64,000 nt of DNA from Acidobacterium capsulatum ATCC 51196 (GCF_000022565.1 NC_012483.1:2418001-2482000); one strand, 5' to 3'. Shown: positions 17,581 through 28,051, counted from the stretch's first letter. Program-made: numbers and translations. The notes: generated by a model from the sequence alone, not told the origin.

Positions 17581-18456
17581 ATGAAGAGCAGAGTACGCAA
17601 AGCAGTTTTTCCCGCCGCGGGTTTCGGAACCCGCTTTTTGCCGGCAACCAAGTCCATCCCCAAGGAGATGCTGCCGCTGGTTGATAAGCCGATCATTCAG
17701 TACGGCGTGGAAGAAGCCATTGCCGCCGGCTGCGACCAGATCGTGATTGTGACCGGGCGCGGCAAGTCGGCCATCGAAGATCACTTTGATATCAGCTATG
17801 AGCTTGAGAACACGCTGGAAAAGCGCGGCAAGAAAGAGCTGCTTGCGGTCTCTCGCAATGTGTCCAATATGGTGCGCCTCTCGTATGTGCGCCAGAAGGA
17901 AGCGATGGGCCTGGGACACGCTGTGCTGATGGCGCGCGATCTGATTGGGGATGAGCCGTTTGCGGTGATCCTGCCCGATGACGTGATTGATGCGAAGGTG
18001 CCTTGCCTGAAGCAGATGATTGACCAGTACGACAAACTGCAGGGCTCGATTCTGGCCACGCAGGTGGTGGAAGGACCGGCCATCTCTTCGTATGGCGTGA
18101 TTGACGGCACGCCGCTCAAGGATGATCCGCGGGTGATGGAAGTGAAGGGGCTGGTCGAGAAGCCGAAGATGGAAGAGGCTCCGTCGAAGAATGCCATTAT
18201 CGGCCGGTATGTGCTGACGCCCAAGATCTTTGAACTGCTCGAGAAGACGCCTCTGGGCGCGGGCGGCGAGCTGCAGTTGACCGATGGCATCAAGGGCCTG
18301 CTGCAGAGCGAGAAGGTCTACGGCTACACCTTCGAAGGCAAGCGGTACGATGCGGGCGACAAGGTGGGCATGCTGACAGCTACGGTGGATTTTGCGCTGA
18401 AGCGCGACGATCTCGGCCCGAAGCTGCGCGAGCATATCCAGTCGCTGGGCCTGTAG
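17581..18456 (+). CDS. galU: UTP-glucose-1-phosphate uridylyltransferase
   Basis: A 291-residue nucleotidyltransferase that forms UDP-glucose for envelope polysaccharides. AVFPAAGFGTRFLPATKSIP and KEMLPLVDKPIIQYGVEEA are the GalU signature with the nucleotide loop. VRQKEAMGLGHAVLMA, LPDDVIDA and GLVEKPKMEEAPS are also conserved. Length matches the family. AAAGGGTGA precedes the ATG at 17581. A perfect hairpin terminator follows the stop codon. Confidence 0.96.
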   Translation: MKSRVRKAVFPAAGFGTRFLPATKSIPKEMLPLVDKPIIQYGVEEAIAAGCDQIVIVTGRGKSAIEDHFDISYELENTLEKRGKKELLAVSRNVSNMVRLSYVRQKEAMGLGHAVLMARDLIGDEPFAVILPDDVIDAKVPCLKQMIDQYDKLQGSILATQVVEGPAISSYGVIDGTPLKDDPRVMEVKGLVEKPKMEEAPSKNAIIGRYVLTPKIFELLEKTPLGAGGELQLTDGIKGLLQSEKVYGYTFEGKRYDAGDKVGMLTATVDFALKRDDLGPKLREHIQSLGL

Positions 18457-18475
18457 AAATTCCAGCAGCAGAAAG

Positions 18476-18506
18476 CAGAAGACCCGGCGCGCAGCCGGGT
18501 CTTCTG
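18476..18506 (+). terminator. Hairpin terminator after galU
   Basis: CAGAAGACCCGGC (18476-18488) and GCCGGGTCTTCTG (18494-18506) form a perfect 13-bp stem with loop GCGCA, 20 nt after the galU stop. Confidence 0.7.
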
Positions 18507-18565
18507 CGTCTGGTTGTGGTTTTCGAAGCCTGAGCATTTCACGGCGACGCTTCGTGGAAGTGAAA

Positions 18566-18650
18566 AAGGTAAGGCACAGGGGCTAAAGCCCGCTGATTAT
18601 TTCGCCGATATTACGGCACGGCTGAAGCCGTGCCCTGATACAGCGCGAGG
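18566..18650. repeat. REP-like element of small imperfect palindromes
   Basis: The stretch contains GGGGCTAAAGCCC and then ACGGCACGGCTGAAGCCGTG, two GC-rich dyads with a shared GGCTNAAGCC core about 30 nt apart. A related GGGGCTGCACGCCCC lies at about 18714-18728. It is in the convergent gap between galU and ruvB. Such dyads in intergenic DNA suggest a dispersed REP/BIME-type repeat. Confidence 0.55.
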
Positions 18651-18731
18651 CGTGCCGCAGACTGCCGCGTGGTGTTCCGCGAGCCAACGCTGCGTCGCGC
18701 TTTCAGCCAGACGGGGCTGCACGCCCCCCCT

Positions 18732-19802
18732 CTAAAACAGCAGGTTTCCTTTGCGCGGCAAGGGCAAGCCGAAGTGCTCATAAGCAGCGCGCGTGGCGAC
18801 GCGGCCGCGCGGCGTACGGTCAAGAAATCCATGCTGAATGAGGAACGGCTCGTAGACCTCTTCGAGCGCATCCTGCTCTTCGGCGAGGGTGGCGGCGAGC
18901 GTGTTCAAGCCTACGGGTCCGCCATCATATTTCTCAATGATGGTGAGCAGGAGGCGGCGGTCGAGATCATCGAATCCGTGCGCATCCACTTCGAGCAGTT
19001 CGAGCGCCTGCATGGCGGTTTCACGATTGATTTCGCCGGTGCCGCGCACCTGGGCAAAGTCGCGCACGCGGCGCAGCAGGCGGTTGGCGATGCGGGGTGT
19101 GCCGCGCGAGCGCATGGCGATTTCAGCCGCGCCATCGGCATCGATGGGCACGTGCAGCACCTCGGCCGAGCGCTGCACGATCACGCGCAGGTCGTCGTCG
19201 GTGTAGAACTCCAGACGCAGCAGAATGCCGAAGCGCGAGCGCAGGGGCGAGGACAGAAGCCCGGGCCGCGTGGTGGCGGCGACGAAGGTGAAGGGCTTGA
19301 TGTCCATGACATGGGTGCGCGCGGCCGGGCCCTGGCCGATGATGATGTCGAGTTTGTAGTCTTCGAGCGCGGTGTAGAGCTTCTCTTCGAGCACCGGCTG
19401 CAGGCGATGGATTTCATCGAGAAAGAGCACCTGCTTCTCGCGCAGGTTGGTGAGGATGGCCGTGAGGTCGCCCTGAATCTGGAGCGCCGGGCCGGAGGTC
19501 TGCTGAAAGCCGACGGAGAGTTCATTGGCAATGATGGTGGCGAGCGTCGTCTTGCCCAAGCCCGGAGGTCCGAAGAGCAGTACGTGATCGAGGGCCTCGC
19601 CGCGCGAGCGGGCGGCTTCGAGAGCAATGGCTAGCTGCTCCTTGGCCTTGTTCTGCCCGATGAATTCGCGCAGGTGGGTGGGGCGCAGCTTGAGCTCAAA
19701 GGAATCCTCCTCATCCGCGCGGGCCGCGCTGATGAGCCGCTCCGTATCGAGGGATTGCTTGCGGGCCGGGTCCCGGCCGGGGGTGGAAGAACTGCGGACC
19801 AT
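18732..19802 (-). CDS. ruvB: Holliday junction branch migration helicase subunit RuvB
   Basis: A 356-residue AAA+ ATPase. [16 protein letters not shown], the Walker [19 protein letters not shown] (about residues 78-95), [11 protein letters not shown] (Walker B) and [17 protein letters not shown] are RuvB signatures. The C-terminal winged helix includes [20 protein letters not shown]. It drives branch migration together with RuvA. The frame extends upstream, but the ATG at 19802 fits family length. ruvA and ruvC are not in the window. Confidence 0.96.
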   Translation of the reverse strand: MVRSSSTPGRDPARKQSLDTERLISAARADEEDSFELKLRPTHLREFIGQNKAKEQLAIALEAARSRGEALDHVLLFGPPGLGKTTLATIIANELSVGFQQTSGPALQIQGDLTAILTNLREKQVLFLDEIHRLQPVLEEKLYTALEDYKLDIIIGQGPAARTHVMDIKPFTFVAATTRPGLLSSPLRSRFGILLRLEFYTDDDLRVIVQRSAEVLHVPIDADGAAEIAMRSRGTPRIANRLLRRVRDFAQVRGTGEINRETAMQALELLEVDAHGFDDLDRRLLLTIIEKYDGGPVGLNTLAATLAEEQDALEEVYEPFLIQHGFLDRTPRGRVATRAAYEHFGLPLPRKGNLLF

Positions 19803-19870
19803 TTGTCCCGAGTCTAACGGCAGCCGGAGACGATGGGAAGAGTTGGATAGAAACGGCGCAATGACGAGGC

Positions 19871-21955
19871 TCAGGAGATGCGGGGCGTTCTGGGCGCCAT
19901 GGCCCGCCGCGCCGCTGACGTGGAGCCACCGGCCGGTGTCTTCAAAGTGGAGAATGCGGCGGGCGGCGGCGAATCCACGCAACAGATAGGGCCGGCCTCC
20001 ATAATGGTCATGACGCTGCCGAGCACATCGCTGTGGCGGCTGAAGATGGGCGCGGCCGTGAGGCAGAGGGAGACGCGAGTTCCATCGGCCTGACGGTAGT
20101 CCAGTTTTTCAAAACGCACCATGCGCGCCTCGCGCATGGCCCGCATCAGCGGGAGGGTGCCCCAGTCGAGAGGCTGGCCCTCTTCACTCAGCGCGTGCCA
20201 ACAGGCACCGGCGGCGGGCTCGTCAGGATGCAGGATGGGGTGACCGAGCAGCAACTCTGCGCGGGCATTCGCGAGTAGCACCCGGCCTTCAGGAGCTGTC
20301 GCCGTGACAATGCCGACCGGAACCGCATGGAAGACGGCGAGCAGGCTGGCCTGCGACTGCTGGAGCAGCTCTTCGGCACGCTTGAGATCATCGATGTCTT
20401 CGACCACTCCGTACCAGCGAATGATGCGGCCCTGTTCGTCGCGGCGAGGCGCGCCGCGGCCCCGCACCCACTTGAACTTTCCGTGTGGGGTACGAATGCG
20501 GTACTGGCGGTACTGAATGTCTACAGGTGCGCCGGTAGCAACAGAGTGTAGCCAGAGAGGCTGAATGCGCGGCAGATCCTCGGGATGCACGGCGGTGAGC
20601 CAGCCGTGGCCCATGGATTGCTCCGGTGTAAGCCCGGTCAGCTCTTGCCACCGGTGGTTGGCTGTCATGAGATTCCCTGCTGCATCGCAGGTCCAGTTCA
20701 CCTGCGGATTGAGCTCGACGGTGTGCCGGTAGTGATCCTCGCTCTCACGCAGGGCATTCTGCGCAAGCCTGCGTTCGGTGATGTCGATGAAGGAGAGAGA
20801 GACGCCCACAACCTCATTGGCCTCGTCGCGGGCTGGCTGAAAAGACACCAGCGCGGTACCGGCTTCCTCGGGCGTGCAGACGCGGGAAAGCGGCACTTCC
20901 AGATCGCTGATGCATTCGCCATCGAGCGCGCGCTGGATGGAGGGCTTCATCTCTGCGGCAATCCGAGGCATGGCCTCGTCAATATTCCGGCCCACAAAGC
21001 TGATGGCGGAGGTGCCCATCATCTGCGCCAAGCGCTTGTTCACGCTGGTGAAGCGCATTTCACGATCAAGAAAGCAGAGACCGACAGGCGCGGCGTCATA
21101 GAGCGCCTGCAAGTGCGCGAGACGGCGCGAGGCGGAGTTGTCGAGACGGAACTCCTCATCAGTGGAAAGCGCGCCGGAGCCGCTCATAACAGGCGGAGTC
21201 AGCTCCATGCGCTCAAGAAAGACACCGAGGTGCGCGGCGGGCATGGGACGGCCAAAGAGCCAGCCCTGGCCGACGTCGCAGCCGAGCCACTGCAGCATGC
21301 GCTCCTGGTCGGGAGTTTCGACGCCCTCGGCGACGGTTCTCAAGCCGAGTGTCTGGCCGAGGCCGAGCACGGCAGAGACGATCTTGCGGCTCTCTCGCCG
21401 CTCGACCATGCAACGCACGAAACTCTGATCGACTTTAATGACATCGAAGGGTAGCGCCTGCAGGTGCTTCAGACTGGAATAGCCGGTGCCAAAATCATCG
21501 ACGGCAAGCAGCAGACCGAGCGATTTCAAGTCAGCGGCAATGCTGGCGGCGCGATCAAGATTGTCAATGAGCGCGCTTTCGGTGATCTCCACCGTCATGC
21601 GCTGTAAAGGATATTGCGCGGCGGAAGCCGCAGCTTCAAACATTTGCGGCAAGGTGTCGTCGCGCAACTGCAGCGGAGAGACATTGACGCTGAAATGCAG
21701 ATGGTCGGGCAGTTCGACGGCGGCGGCCATGACATGACGCAGGAGATTCCGGGTGAGGGGCGTGATCAGGCCGGAACGTTCTGCGAGAGGAATGAACCGG
21801 TCTGGCAGAATCAGCTCTCCGCTGGGATGTTGCCAGCGAATCAGCGCCTCAAAACCGACCACCCGGCCAGTCTTCATCTCAAAATAAGGCTGGAAATGGG
21901 GGACAAGCTCGTCCCGCTCCAAGGCCCGTTCAAGATCTGACTTCTTCAAAGCCAT
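19871..21955 (-). CDS. EAL-domain c-di-GMP phosphodiesterase with C-terminal PAS domains
   Basis: A 694-residue soluble protein. Residues about 5-250 are an EAL domain with apparently intact catalytic motifs: [47 protein letters not shown] and [11 protein letters not shown]. Three PAS/PAC-type modules follow, with [40 protein letters not shown] and [12 protein letters not shown]. No GGDEF domain is seen. It should degrade c-di-GMP in response to signals sensed by PAS. The order EAL first, PAS after, is reversed from the usual. The last 35 or so residues are Pro/Ala/Arg-rich and unlike a folded domain. Confidence 0.88.
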   Translation of the reverse strand: MALKKSDLERALERDELVPHFQPYFEMKTGRVVGFEALIRWQHPSGELILPDRFIPLAERSGLITPLTRNLLRHVMAAAVELPDHLHFSVNVSPLQLRDDTLPQMFEAAASAAQYPLQRMTVEITESALIDNLDRAASIAADLKSLGLLLAVDDFGTGYSSLKHLQALPFDVIKVDQSFVRCMVERRESRKIVSAVLGLGQTLGLRTVAEGVETPDQERMLQWLGCDVGQGWLFGRPMPAAHLGVFLERMELTPPVMSGSGALSTDEEFRLDNSASRRLAHLQALYDAAPVGLCFLDREMRFTSVNKRLAQMMGTSAISFVGRNIDEAMPRIAAEMKPSIQRALDGECISDLEVPLSRVCTPEEAGTALVSFQPARDEANEVVGVSLSFIDITERRLAQNALRESEDHYRHTVELNPQVNWTCDAAGNLMTANHRWQELTGLTPEQSMGHGWLTAVHPEDLPRIQPLWLHSVATGAPVDIQYRQYRIRTPHGKFKWVRGRGAPRRDEQGRIIRWYGVVEDIDDLKRAEELLQQSQASLLAVFHAVPVGIVTATAPEGRVLLANARAELLLGHPILHPDEPAAGACWHALSEEGQPLDWGTLPLMRAMREARMVRFEKLDYRQADGTRVSLCLTAAPIFSRHSDVLGSVMTIMEAGPICCVDSPPPAAFSTLKTPAGGSTSAARRAMAPRTPRIS

Positions 21956-22091
21956 CAGAAACCTTCTACGTCGTGAACAAAAACCACCAAGCCTATTACG
22001 AATATCGAAGGGTTGATGATTTTCCTATGGCTAATTCAGGGGAGTAGGGATGACGCTGTTAGCTCGGAAGTGCGCGCGAAGAGCTGAGGCC

Positions 22092-23282
22092 CTACGGTAA
22101 CCACTTTGCAATCAGCACGGAAAGACTGCCGAGGCTAAGAACGGCTTGCGCCGCCAACAGCGTGGCGGACAACACAAAAAATGGCTTGCGAAGGCGGCTC
22201 TCGAGCGCGTCCGCCCAGACTCCGCCTAAAAACGTCAGGAGAAAGGGCAGAGCCCAGAGCCAGGGACTGCCCTCCATGGCGGGCAGACGCAAGAGAGCCA
22301 ACAGCAACAAGAGGACAAGAGGCACGGTGTTGCCGAAGTATCGCGAGCGGGGAAAGATTCCATAAAGGATTAAGGCGATAGCGAACGCGGCGGTCAAAGA
22401 TAGTAATTGGGGCAACCACTGGCCGCTGGACAAAGCCTCTGGCAAGGGACGCAGAGAAAAGCCAACATGCGCGAAAGCATGCGTAAACACTGCGGCGAAA
22501 ACCGATGAGCGAAAGCCGGTCTCTGCCCAGAGGAGCAGCAGTGCGCCGGCCGTCCAGGTAAATACCAGTCCGGGCAGGTATTTGCGCTGCTTCTCTGCCA
22601 ACCAGATGAGCAGCAGCGTGCCGGGAATGATGGCCACCAGAAATGCGACCAGATGCGCGGCCGCCGTGAAGCCGAGCGTAACGGTCAACAGCAGGATGCG
22701 CTTGCGCCACTTGCGGCGCGGCCCTTGCATGGCATGAGCCACGCCAATCGCGGTGTAGAGCGAGGCGAAGAGTCCGAAGGCCGCGAGGATTTCATTGTTG
22801 GGCGTGGCGCTGGCGGCCAAAAGGGGCGGGGTGAAGCAGTAGAAGCCGAGCGCGATGTATCCGCCGGGGTTGCCGTAGAGCCGGCGCGTGACCCACCAGA
22901 GGCATCCGCCGAGAGCGAGGCCCGCCAGCATAAAAGGCAGGCGTATGAAGAAGGCCAGAGATGTGACGCCGGTCGAGGCTGCGGCCAAAGCGGCGGAAGC
23001 GCGGCCCGTCGCGAGCTGATCGAGCGCGACCGGCAAACCGGCCAGCCGGTAGCCCAGGGTGCCGTCATAAACAGGAGCGCATGGCGTCGCGGATGCCGGC
23101 TGAGGCGCGACTCCCCAAAGGCTTGCTCCGCAGGCGGCGAATTGGCGCGCCCGGGGTGTGAGTGGAGTGTGCGTGCTGATCCAGAAGCCCTGCCCGAGGA
23201 AGAAAAGCAGCAGCAGCGCAGCCACGCGCTGCGGAAAATTGAACCGGAATTTGCGCAGCCGCTGGGCAGGTAAATGAGACAT
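22092..23282 (-). CDS. Polytopic membrane protein, GT39/GT87-like, function unknown
   Basis: A 396-residue protein with about nine hydrophobic segments. After a first helix there is a periplasmic-type loop (PVYDGTLGYRLAGLP) and later GGYIALGFYCFTPPLLAASATPNNEI, a layout reminiscent of membrane glycosyltransferases with lipid-linked sugar donors. The usual DE motif of GT39 is not evident, so I cannot assign activity. It is on the same strand as the downstream EAL-PAS gene (137-nt gap) and the upstream fic gene. No ribosome-binding site is obvious before the ATG at 23282. Confidence 0.6.
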   Translation of the reverse strand: MSHLPAQRLRKFRFNFPQRVAALLLLFFLGQGFWISTHTPLTPRARQFAACGASLWGVAPQPASATPCAPVYDGTLGYRLAGLPVALDQLATGRASAALAAASTGVTSLAFFIRLPFMLAGLALGGCLWWVTRRLYGNPGGYIALGFYCFTPPLLAASATPNNEILAAFGLFASLYTAIGVAHAMQGPRRKWRKRILLLTVTLGFTAAAHLVAFLVAIIPGTLLLIWLAEKQRKYLPGLVFTWTAGALLLLWAETGFRSSVFAAVFTHAFAHVGFSLRPLPEALSSGQWLPQLLSLTAAFAIALILYGIFPRSRYFGNTVPLVLLLLLALLRLPAMEGSPWLWALPFLLTFLGGVWADALESRLRKPFFVLSATLLAAQAVLSLGSLSVLIAKWLP

Positions 23283-23324
23283 TGCGATGAGATCGACAAG
23301 GGCCAGTGTAATACGCAGGGATTG

Positions 23325-24518
23325 CTAGAGTTCTGTACCCTCGTTCAACATTGCGACGTATTCCGTGTAGCGATACACCCTATTTCGATTGCGCCCGCTG
23401 ATTTCATGAAGAATGTTCAAACGAATCAACTCTTCGAGGGCGCGGTTCACTGTGGGCAGGCTGAGCCTGGTCTGCCGCACTAATTGATTCGCCGTTGTGA
23501 AGGGCGTGTACTGCAAGGATTTCAAAACCAATAGCAGGGATGCCTGCTTGACTCCTTTGTTGGTAAGCCGGCCTTCATCTGCGCGAAATAATTGCAGCAC
23601 CCGTTTTGAGAGTTCCACGGCCTGTTCAGCCGTAACCGCGATCGCTTCAAGAAAAAACTCGATCCACTGCTCCCAGTTACCCTCCAAGCGAACCTGCTGT
23701 AGAAGTTCGTAGTAGCGGGTCCGGTTTCGTTTGAGATAGAGCGATGGATAGAGCAGTGGCTCCGACAATACCTGCCGTTCGACGAGGAGAAGAGTTACCA
23801 GCAATCTGCCCATTCTTCCATTCCCATCCAGAAACGGGTGGATGGACTCAAACTGCAGGTGCAGCATGGCCGCATGAATCAGCGTTGGGAACTCCTGCTG
23901 GCCGTCATGGAGAAACTTTTCGAATGCATTCAATGCATCGTGCATTTCATTCACAGGCGGAGGAACGTAGGTTGCATTGCCCGGCCGGCTGCCGCCAAAC
24001 CAGTTCTGCGTCGTTCGGAATTCGCCCGGAGTCTTGTCGCTCCCCCGGCCGGTTCGCAAGAGCCGCTCATGCATTTCCCGTATCAATCGAAGCGACAGAG
24101 GAAATCCACCCTGTAGGCGCTCCAGACCATGCCGCATGGCGTCCAGATAGTTGAATACCTCGCGAATCTCCTGCTGATGCTCGGGGAAAAATTCATCTGC
24201 CTCAAACAAGAGCAATTCGGAAAGGGTGGATTGCGTTCCCTCAATTTGAGAGGAGAGCACAGCCTCTTTTCTGCTGTAGAACGAGATGAAGAGATTGGTA
24301 TCCGGAAGAACCCTGCTGATGCCGTCCAGGCGACCCAGCATACTGTCTGCTCTTGAAAGCGCGTTGCGAATCTCTGGAGTCCACTGGATTGGAGGATCAG
24401 GAGGCAGCGGCGAAGGGAAGAAGGCGTTGAAGGGTTCCTCCGACTTCGGGAGTTGCTTTAAGAACCGGCCCTGTAAGCCTCGCATCACAGGGCTATCGTA
24501 AATTAAAAAATAGAACAT
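23325..24518 (-). CDS. Fic family protein (class II, with C-terminal winged helix)
   Basis: A 397-residue Fic/DOC protein, probably an AMP-transferase. The Fic motif HPFLDGNGRMGR is complete (about residues 227-238) with the catalytic His. An N-terminal inhibitory helix motif SSQIEGT (residues 89-95) makes it a class II, self-inhibited Fic protein. Residues about 310-390 look like a winged helix (TTANQLVRQTRLSLPTVNRALEELIRL), so it may bind DNA. The ATG at 24518 lies inside a perfect 14-bp inverted repeat. An ATG at 24485 is an alternative start. Base composition is visibly less GC-rich than its neighbours, suggesting transfer. Confidence 0.9.
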   Translation of the reverse strand: MFYFLIYDSPVMRGLQGRFLKQLPKSEEPFNAFFPSPLPPDPPIQWTPEIRNALSRADSMLGRLDGISRVLPDTNLFISFYSRKEAVLSSQIEGTQSTLSELLLFEADEFFPEHQQEIREVFNYLDAMRHGLERLQGGFPLSLRLIREMHERLLRTGRGSDKTPGEFRTTQNWFGGSRPGNATYVPPPVNEMHDALNAFEKFLHDGQQEFPTLIHAAMLHLQFESIHPFLDGNGRMGRLLVTLLLVERQVLSEPLLYPSLYLKRNRTRYYELLQQVRLEGNWEQWIEFFLEAIAVTAEQAVELSKRVLQLFRADEGRLTNKGVKQASLLLVLKSLQYTPFTTANQLVRQTRLSLPTVNRALEELIRLNILHEISGRNRNRVYRYTEYVAMLNEGTEL

Positions 24519-24531
24519 TTTTTAATTTACG
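24497..24531. promoter_or_regulatory. Perfect palindrome over the fic start codon, candidate operator
   Basis: CGTAAATTAAAAAA (24497-24510) and TTTTTTAATTTACG (24518-24531) are exact reverse complements around the 7-nt centre TAGAACA. The fic start codon on the minus strand overlaps the edge of the centre. The Fic protein carries a winged helix, so autorepression is plausible. Confidence 0.5.
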
Positions 24532-24592
24532 AGCCTCGCTAGTAACTTTTTTTTATTAGAGAGCTGCCTGGCAACCGCAGCGCGCCGTAACC

Positions 24593-24610
24593 CACTGATT
24601 CCAGTGGGCC
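24593..24610. repeat. Short hairpin between fic and gyrA
   Basis: CCCACTG (24593-24599) and CAGTGGG (24604-24610) pair around ATTC. It lies in the divergent fic-gyrA gap; role unknown. Confidence 0.35.
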
Positions 24611-24715
24611 GCCAAGCCCGCTGTACGCGAGCTAAGCCATGATTTATCATAGAGATAGTCTTCGCCGCGGCCAGCTCACTCCATTGGCGGCATAGGGCGA
24701 TTCTCAGCAAACGAT

Positions 24716-27382
24716 ATGGCAGACGATCAGAATCCTCAGCTTCCGCTCGGTAATGGTTCGGGCGGCGACTCCACGGGCGGCCCTAACGGCGGCGCCATGA
24801 ACCTGGTGCCCATCAACATTGAAGAGGAGATGCGGCGCTCGTATCTCGACTACTCGATGTCGGTGATCATCGGCCGCGCGCTGCCCGACGTGCGCGACGG
24901 CTTCAAGCCCGTGCATCGCCGCATTCTCTATGCCATGCACGAGATGGGGCTGCAGCATAACAAGAAGTACACCAAGTGCGCGAAGGTGGTTGGCCAGGCG
25001 ATGGGTGTGTACCACCCCCACGGCGACTCTGCCATTTATGACACGCTGGTGCGCCTGGCGCAGCCCTTCAGCCTTCGCTATCCGATGATCGATGGCCAGG
25101 GCAACTTCGGGTCAGTGGACGGCGATCCGCCGGCAGCGATGCGCTATACCGAGTGCCGCATGATGCGCATTGCCGGGGAGATGCTGGCCGATATCGACAT
25201 GGAGACGGTGGACTTTACCCCGAACTATGACGAGTCGACGCTCGAGCCCACCGTGCTGCCCACAAAGATTCCCAACCTGATCGTGAACGGCTCGAATGGC
25301 ATCGCGGTCGGCATGGCGACGAATATTCCGCCGCACAACCTGACCGAGGTGATCAACGCCACGATCGAGATGGTGAACAATCCGCATGCCGGGCTGGCCG
25401 AAGTGCTCCAGCACGTGCAGGGGCCGGACTTCCCGACGGGCGGATTTATCTATGGGCGCAGCGGCATTGCCAATGCTTACCGGACTGGGCGCGGCCGCTT
25501 CCTGATGCGGGCCAAGGCCTCGATTGAGCAGTTGCCGCAGGGCCGCAGCGCGATCATCGTGACCGAGATTCCTTACCAGGTGAACAAGGCCAAGCTCATT
25601 GAGCGCGTGGCCGACCTGGTGAACGACAAGGTGATTGACGAGATCTCGGACATTCGCGATGAGAGCGACCGCGACGGCATGCGCATTGTGATCGAGCTGA
25701 AGCGCGGCGCCGAAGCGCAGATTGTGCTCAACCAGCTTTACAAGCACACGCAGATGCAGGAGAGCTTCTCGATGATCTTTCTGGCCGTGGTCAATGGCCA
25801 GCCGCGCGAGCTGCCTCTGCCGGATGCGATTCGCCACTTTATCGATCACCGCGTCGATGTGGTGCGCCGCCGCACGGCCTACCTGCTGCGCAAGGCGCGC
25901 GAGCGCGAGCATATTCTGCTCGGCTACCAGATTGCGCTCGACCATCTCGATCACGTCATCAAGATCATTCGCGGGTCGAGCTCCCGCGCCGACGCACGCG
26001 AGAACCTCTTCCAGTTCTTCTCAGGCCGCACGATCACGGTGCGCGACGAGGCGCTGGCCGGGGTCAAGCTCGATCCTCAGAAGTATGCGATTGACCCGGC
26101 CACGATGATCGAGGCCACGCTGACATTGAGCTATCGCCAGATTGACGCGATCCTCGAACTGCAGCTCTACCGCCTCACCCAGCTCTCGATTGACGAGCTG
26201 CTCAAGGAACTGGCCGAAGTTCGCGAGCGCATTGCCGAGTACGAGTCGATTCTGGCCTCGGAGAAGAAGCTGCGTTCGGTCATCGTGAAGGAGCTCGAAG
26301 ACGTTCGCAAGGCCTACGGCGATGAGCGCCGCACGCAGATTGTGGACGAGACCGCCGAGTTGCAGCTCGAAGACCTGATTGCCGATGAGCAGGTGGCGGT
26401 GACGGTTTCGCACTCCGGCTACCTGAAGCGGACGCCCATCTCGACCTACCGCCAGCAGAAGCGCGGCGGCACGGGCCGCATGGGCATGAAGACGCGCGAA
26501 GAAGACTTTGTGCAGCAGTTGCTGGTGGACTCCACACACGCCTACCTGCTGTGCTTCACCAACACGGGACGCGTGTACTGGCTCAAGATTTACGAGATTC
26601 CTGACGTGGGCGCGGCCGGCAAGGGCAAGTCGATTGCCAGCCTGCTCAACCTGCAGCCGGGCGAGCAGGTGCGCGCCATCATGGCCGTGCGCGACCTCAC
26701 GGAAGAGGGCAAGTTCATCTTCTTTGCGACGCGCAACGGCACGGTGAAGAAGACGCCGCTCAAGGACTTCTCCAATGTCATGGCGCGCGGCATCATCGCC
26801 ATCGGCATTGACGAAGAAGATGAGCTGATGGGCGCGACGATTACCGATGGCAGCCAGATCGTTTTTCTGGCGACGCACGAAGGCATGGCGATTCGCTTTG
26901 ATGAGAACGATGTGCGCTCGATGGGCCGGCCGGCCCGCGGCGTGCGCGGCATCGACCTCGGCAAAAAGGATCACGTGGTCGGCATGGCCGCCACGCCCAA
27001 GGATCGCGGCGTGGGCGATGATGGCAAGGCCTGCGCCTGTCTGATTCTGAGCGTGACCCAAAATGGCTACGGCAAGCGCACCGATGTGGATGAGTACCGT
27101 CTGCAGACCCGCGGCGGCAAGGGCGTAATCAACGTGAAGACGACGGCCAAGAACGGCAAGGTCGTCTCGATTCAACTGGTGGATGACACCTCGGAGCTGA
27201 TGGTGATCAGCCAGTACGGCAAGATCATCCGCATTGACACCAAGGGCGTGCGCGCGGCCGGACGCTCGACGCAGGGCGTGCGCCTGCTGAATCTGGATAC
27301 GGAAGACAAGGTGGCCGCGGCCGTCGTGATTCCGCCGGAAGAGGCCAAGGAAGAGCCGGAGACCGGCACGCTGCTGCAGTAA
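24716..27382 (+). CDS. gyrA: DNA gyrase subunit A
   Basis: An 888-residue type II topoisomerase A subunit. The winged helix holds [20 protein letters not shown], with Ser105 and Asp109 at the quinolone-determining positions (E. coli 83 and 87 equivalents), both in the sensitive state. Tyr144 in AAMRYTE is the DNA-cleaving tyrosine. The C-terminal pinwheel has a GyrA-box variant QKRGGTG near residue 582, the mark of gyrase rather than topoisomerase IV, and ends near [12 protein letters not shown] glycine-rich N-terminal extension of about 25 residues precedes the core. gyrB is not in this window. A hairpin terminator follows. Confidence 0.97.
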   Translation: MADDQNPQLPLGNGSGGDSTGGPNGGAMNLVPINIEEEMRRSYLDYSMSVIIGRALPDVRDGFKPVHRRILYAMHEMGLQHNKKYTKCAKVVGQAMGVYHPHGDSAIYDTLVRLAQPFSLRYPMIDGQGNFGSVDGDPPAAMRYTECRMMRIAGEMLADIDMETVDFTPNYDESTLEPTVLPTKIPNLIVNGSNGIAVGMATNIPPHNLTEVINATIEMVNNPHAGLAEVLQHVQGPDFPTGGFIYGRSGIANAYRTGRGRFLMRAKASIEQLPQGRSAIIVTEIPYQVNKAKLIERVADLVNDKVIDEISDIRDESDRDGMRIVIELKRGAEAQIVLNQLYKHTQMQESFSMIFLAVVNGQPRELPLPDAIRHFIDHRVDVVRRRTAYLLRKAREREHILLGYQIALDHLDHVIKIIRGSSSRADARENLFQFFSGRTITVRDEALAGVKLDPQKYAIDPATMIEATLTLSYRQIDAILELQLYRLTQLSIDELLKELAEVRERIAEYESILASEKKLRSVIVKELEDVRKAYGDERRTQIVDETAELQLEDLIADEQVAVTVSHSGYLKRTPISTYRQQKRGGTGRMGMKTREEDFVQQLLVDSTHAYLLCFTNTGRVYWLKIYEIPDVGAAGKGKSIASLLNLQPGEQVRAIMAVRDLTEEGKFIFFATRNGTVKKTPLKDFSNVMARGIIAIGIDEEDELMGATITDGSQIVFLATHEGMAIRFDENDVRSMGRPARGVRGIDLGKKDHVVGMAATPKDRGVGDDGKACACLILSVTQNGYGKRTDVDEYRLQTRGGKGVINVKTTAKNGKVVSIQLVDDTSELMVISQYGKIIRIDTKGVRAAGRSTQGVRLLNLDTEDKVAAAVVIPPEEAKEEPETGTLLQ

Positions 27383-27405
27383 TGGCAGGGTGGTTTCACC
27401 CGATT

Positions 27406-27435
27406 AAAAAGGGCGCCTCGAAAGGTGCCCTTTTT
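27406..27435 (+). terminator. Intrinsic terminator after gyrA
   Basis: AAAAAGGGCGCC pairs with GGTGCCCTTTTT (one G-T pair) around TCGAAA. The 3' arm ends in a T-run, 23 nt after the gyrA stop. Confidence 0.85.
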
Positions 27436-27500
27436 ACTTTGCAGCGGGATGGCATCTGAGAGAGTGGAGTAGCACCAAGAATTTCATGCAGGAGCATCGT

Positions 27501-27905
27501 ATGTTTGACACTGTGAATCTGGAAGACGCGCGCCGCGTGATCGCCGCCGCCGAGAAGAAAGCGGCCGCCATTGGCCAGCCCATGAACATTGCCGTGGCCG
27601 ATGCCGGAGGCAACCTGGTGGCGCATGTCCGGATGGATGGAGCGTGGCTTGGCTCGATCGATATTTCGATCAAGAAGGCTTACACCTCCCGCGCCTTTGA
27701 CATTGCCACGAAAGATCTGGCGACACACTCGCAATCGGGCAACCAGTTTTTCGGCATTCACGCCTCAAACAACGGCAAGATCATGATTTTTGCCGGCGGC
27801 ATTCCCCTCAAGCGCGACGGGCGCGTGGTGGGCGCGATTGGCGTGAGCGGCGGCTCGGGCGAGCAGGATCACGCGGTGGCCGAAGCAGGAGCCGCGGCCC
27901 TGTAA
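27501..27905 (+). CDS. GlcG/HbpS-like (DUF336) protein
   Basis: A 134-residue protein of the GlcG/HbpS family. MNIAVADAGGNLVAHVRMDGA is the family core, followed by the SIDISIKKAYTSRAF stretch and GGIPLKRDGRVVGAIGVSGG near the C-terminus. Relatives bind haem or act as cofactors, but the exact role is usually unknown. I chose the ATG at 27501 because GCAGGAGC precedes it; an in-frame ATG at 27486 overlaps that site. It is isolated between gyrA and hrcA. Confidence 0.88.
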   Translation: MFDTVNLEDARRVIAAAEKKAAAIGQPMNIAVADAGGNLVAHVRMDGAWLGSIDISIKKAYTSRAFDIATKDLATHSQSGNQFFGIHASNNGKIMIFAGGIPLKRDGRVVGAIGVSGGSGEQDHAVAEAGAAAL

Positions 27906-28022
27906 TTTTGGCGGCTGCGCTGGAGCACTTAGGCTTTGGCGCGGCCTGCCCGGAAGAGTGTAGATCGCGCAAGAGGCGGAAACCGGAGTAACCATGGCTC
28001 CGGGAAGCGGACGATCCGCTCA

Positions 28023-28051
28023 TTGACCCTGCAAAACCACACTCCTACACT
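28023..28051 (+). promoter_or_regulatory. Sigma70-type promoter for hrcA-grpE-dnaJ
   Basis: TTGACC (28023-28028), 17-nt spacer, TACACT (28046-28051), about 40 nt before the hrcA ATG. The match is good. I do not see a convincing CIRCE operator. Confidence 0.65.

Noticed and set aside
17290-18537. 415-codon open frame on the minus strand
   Set aside because: It is antisense to the end of mfd and all of galU, both clearly coding on plus. No domain is visible.
24522-24710. 62-codon minus-strand frame between fic and gyrA, possible antitoxin
   Set aside because: No ribosome-binding site, no recognisable antitoxin fold, and it ends inside the palindrome. Fic here is class II with its own inhibitory helix, so no antitoxin is needed.
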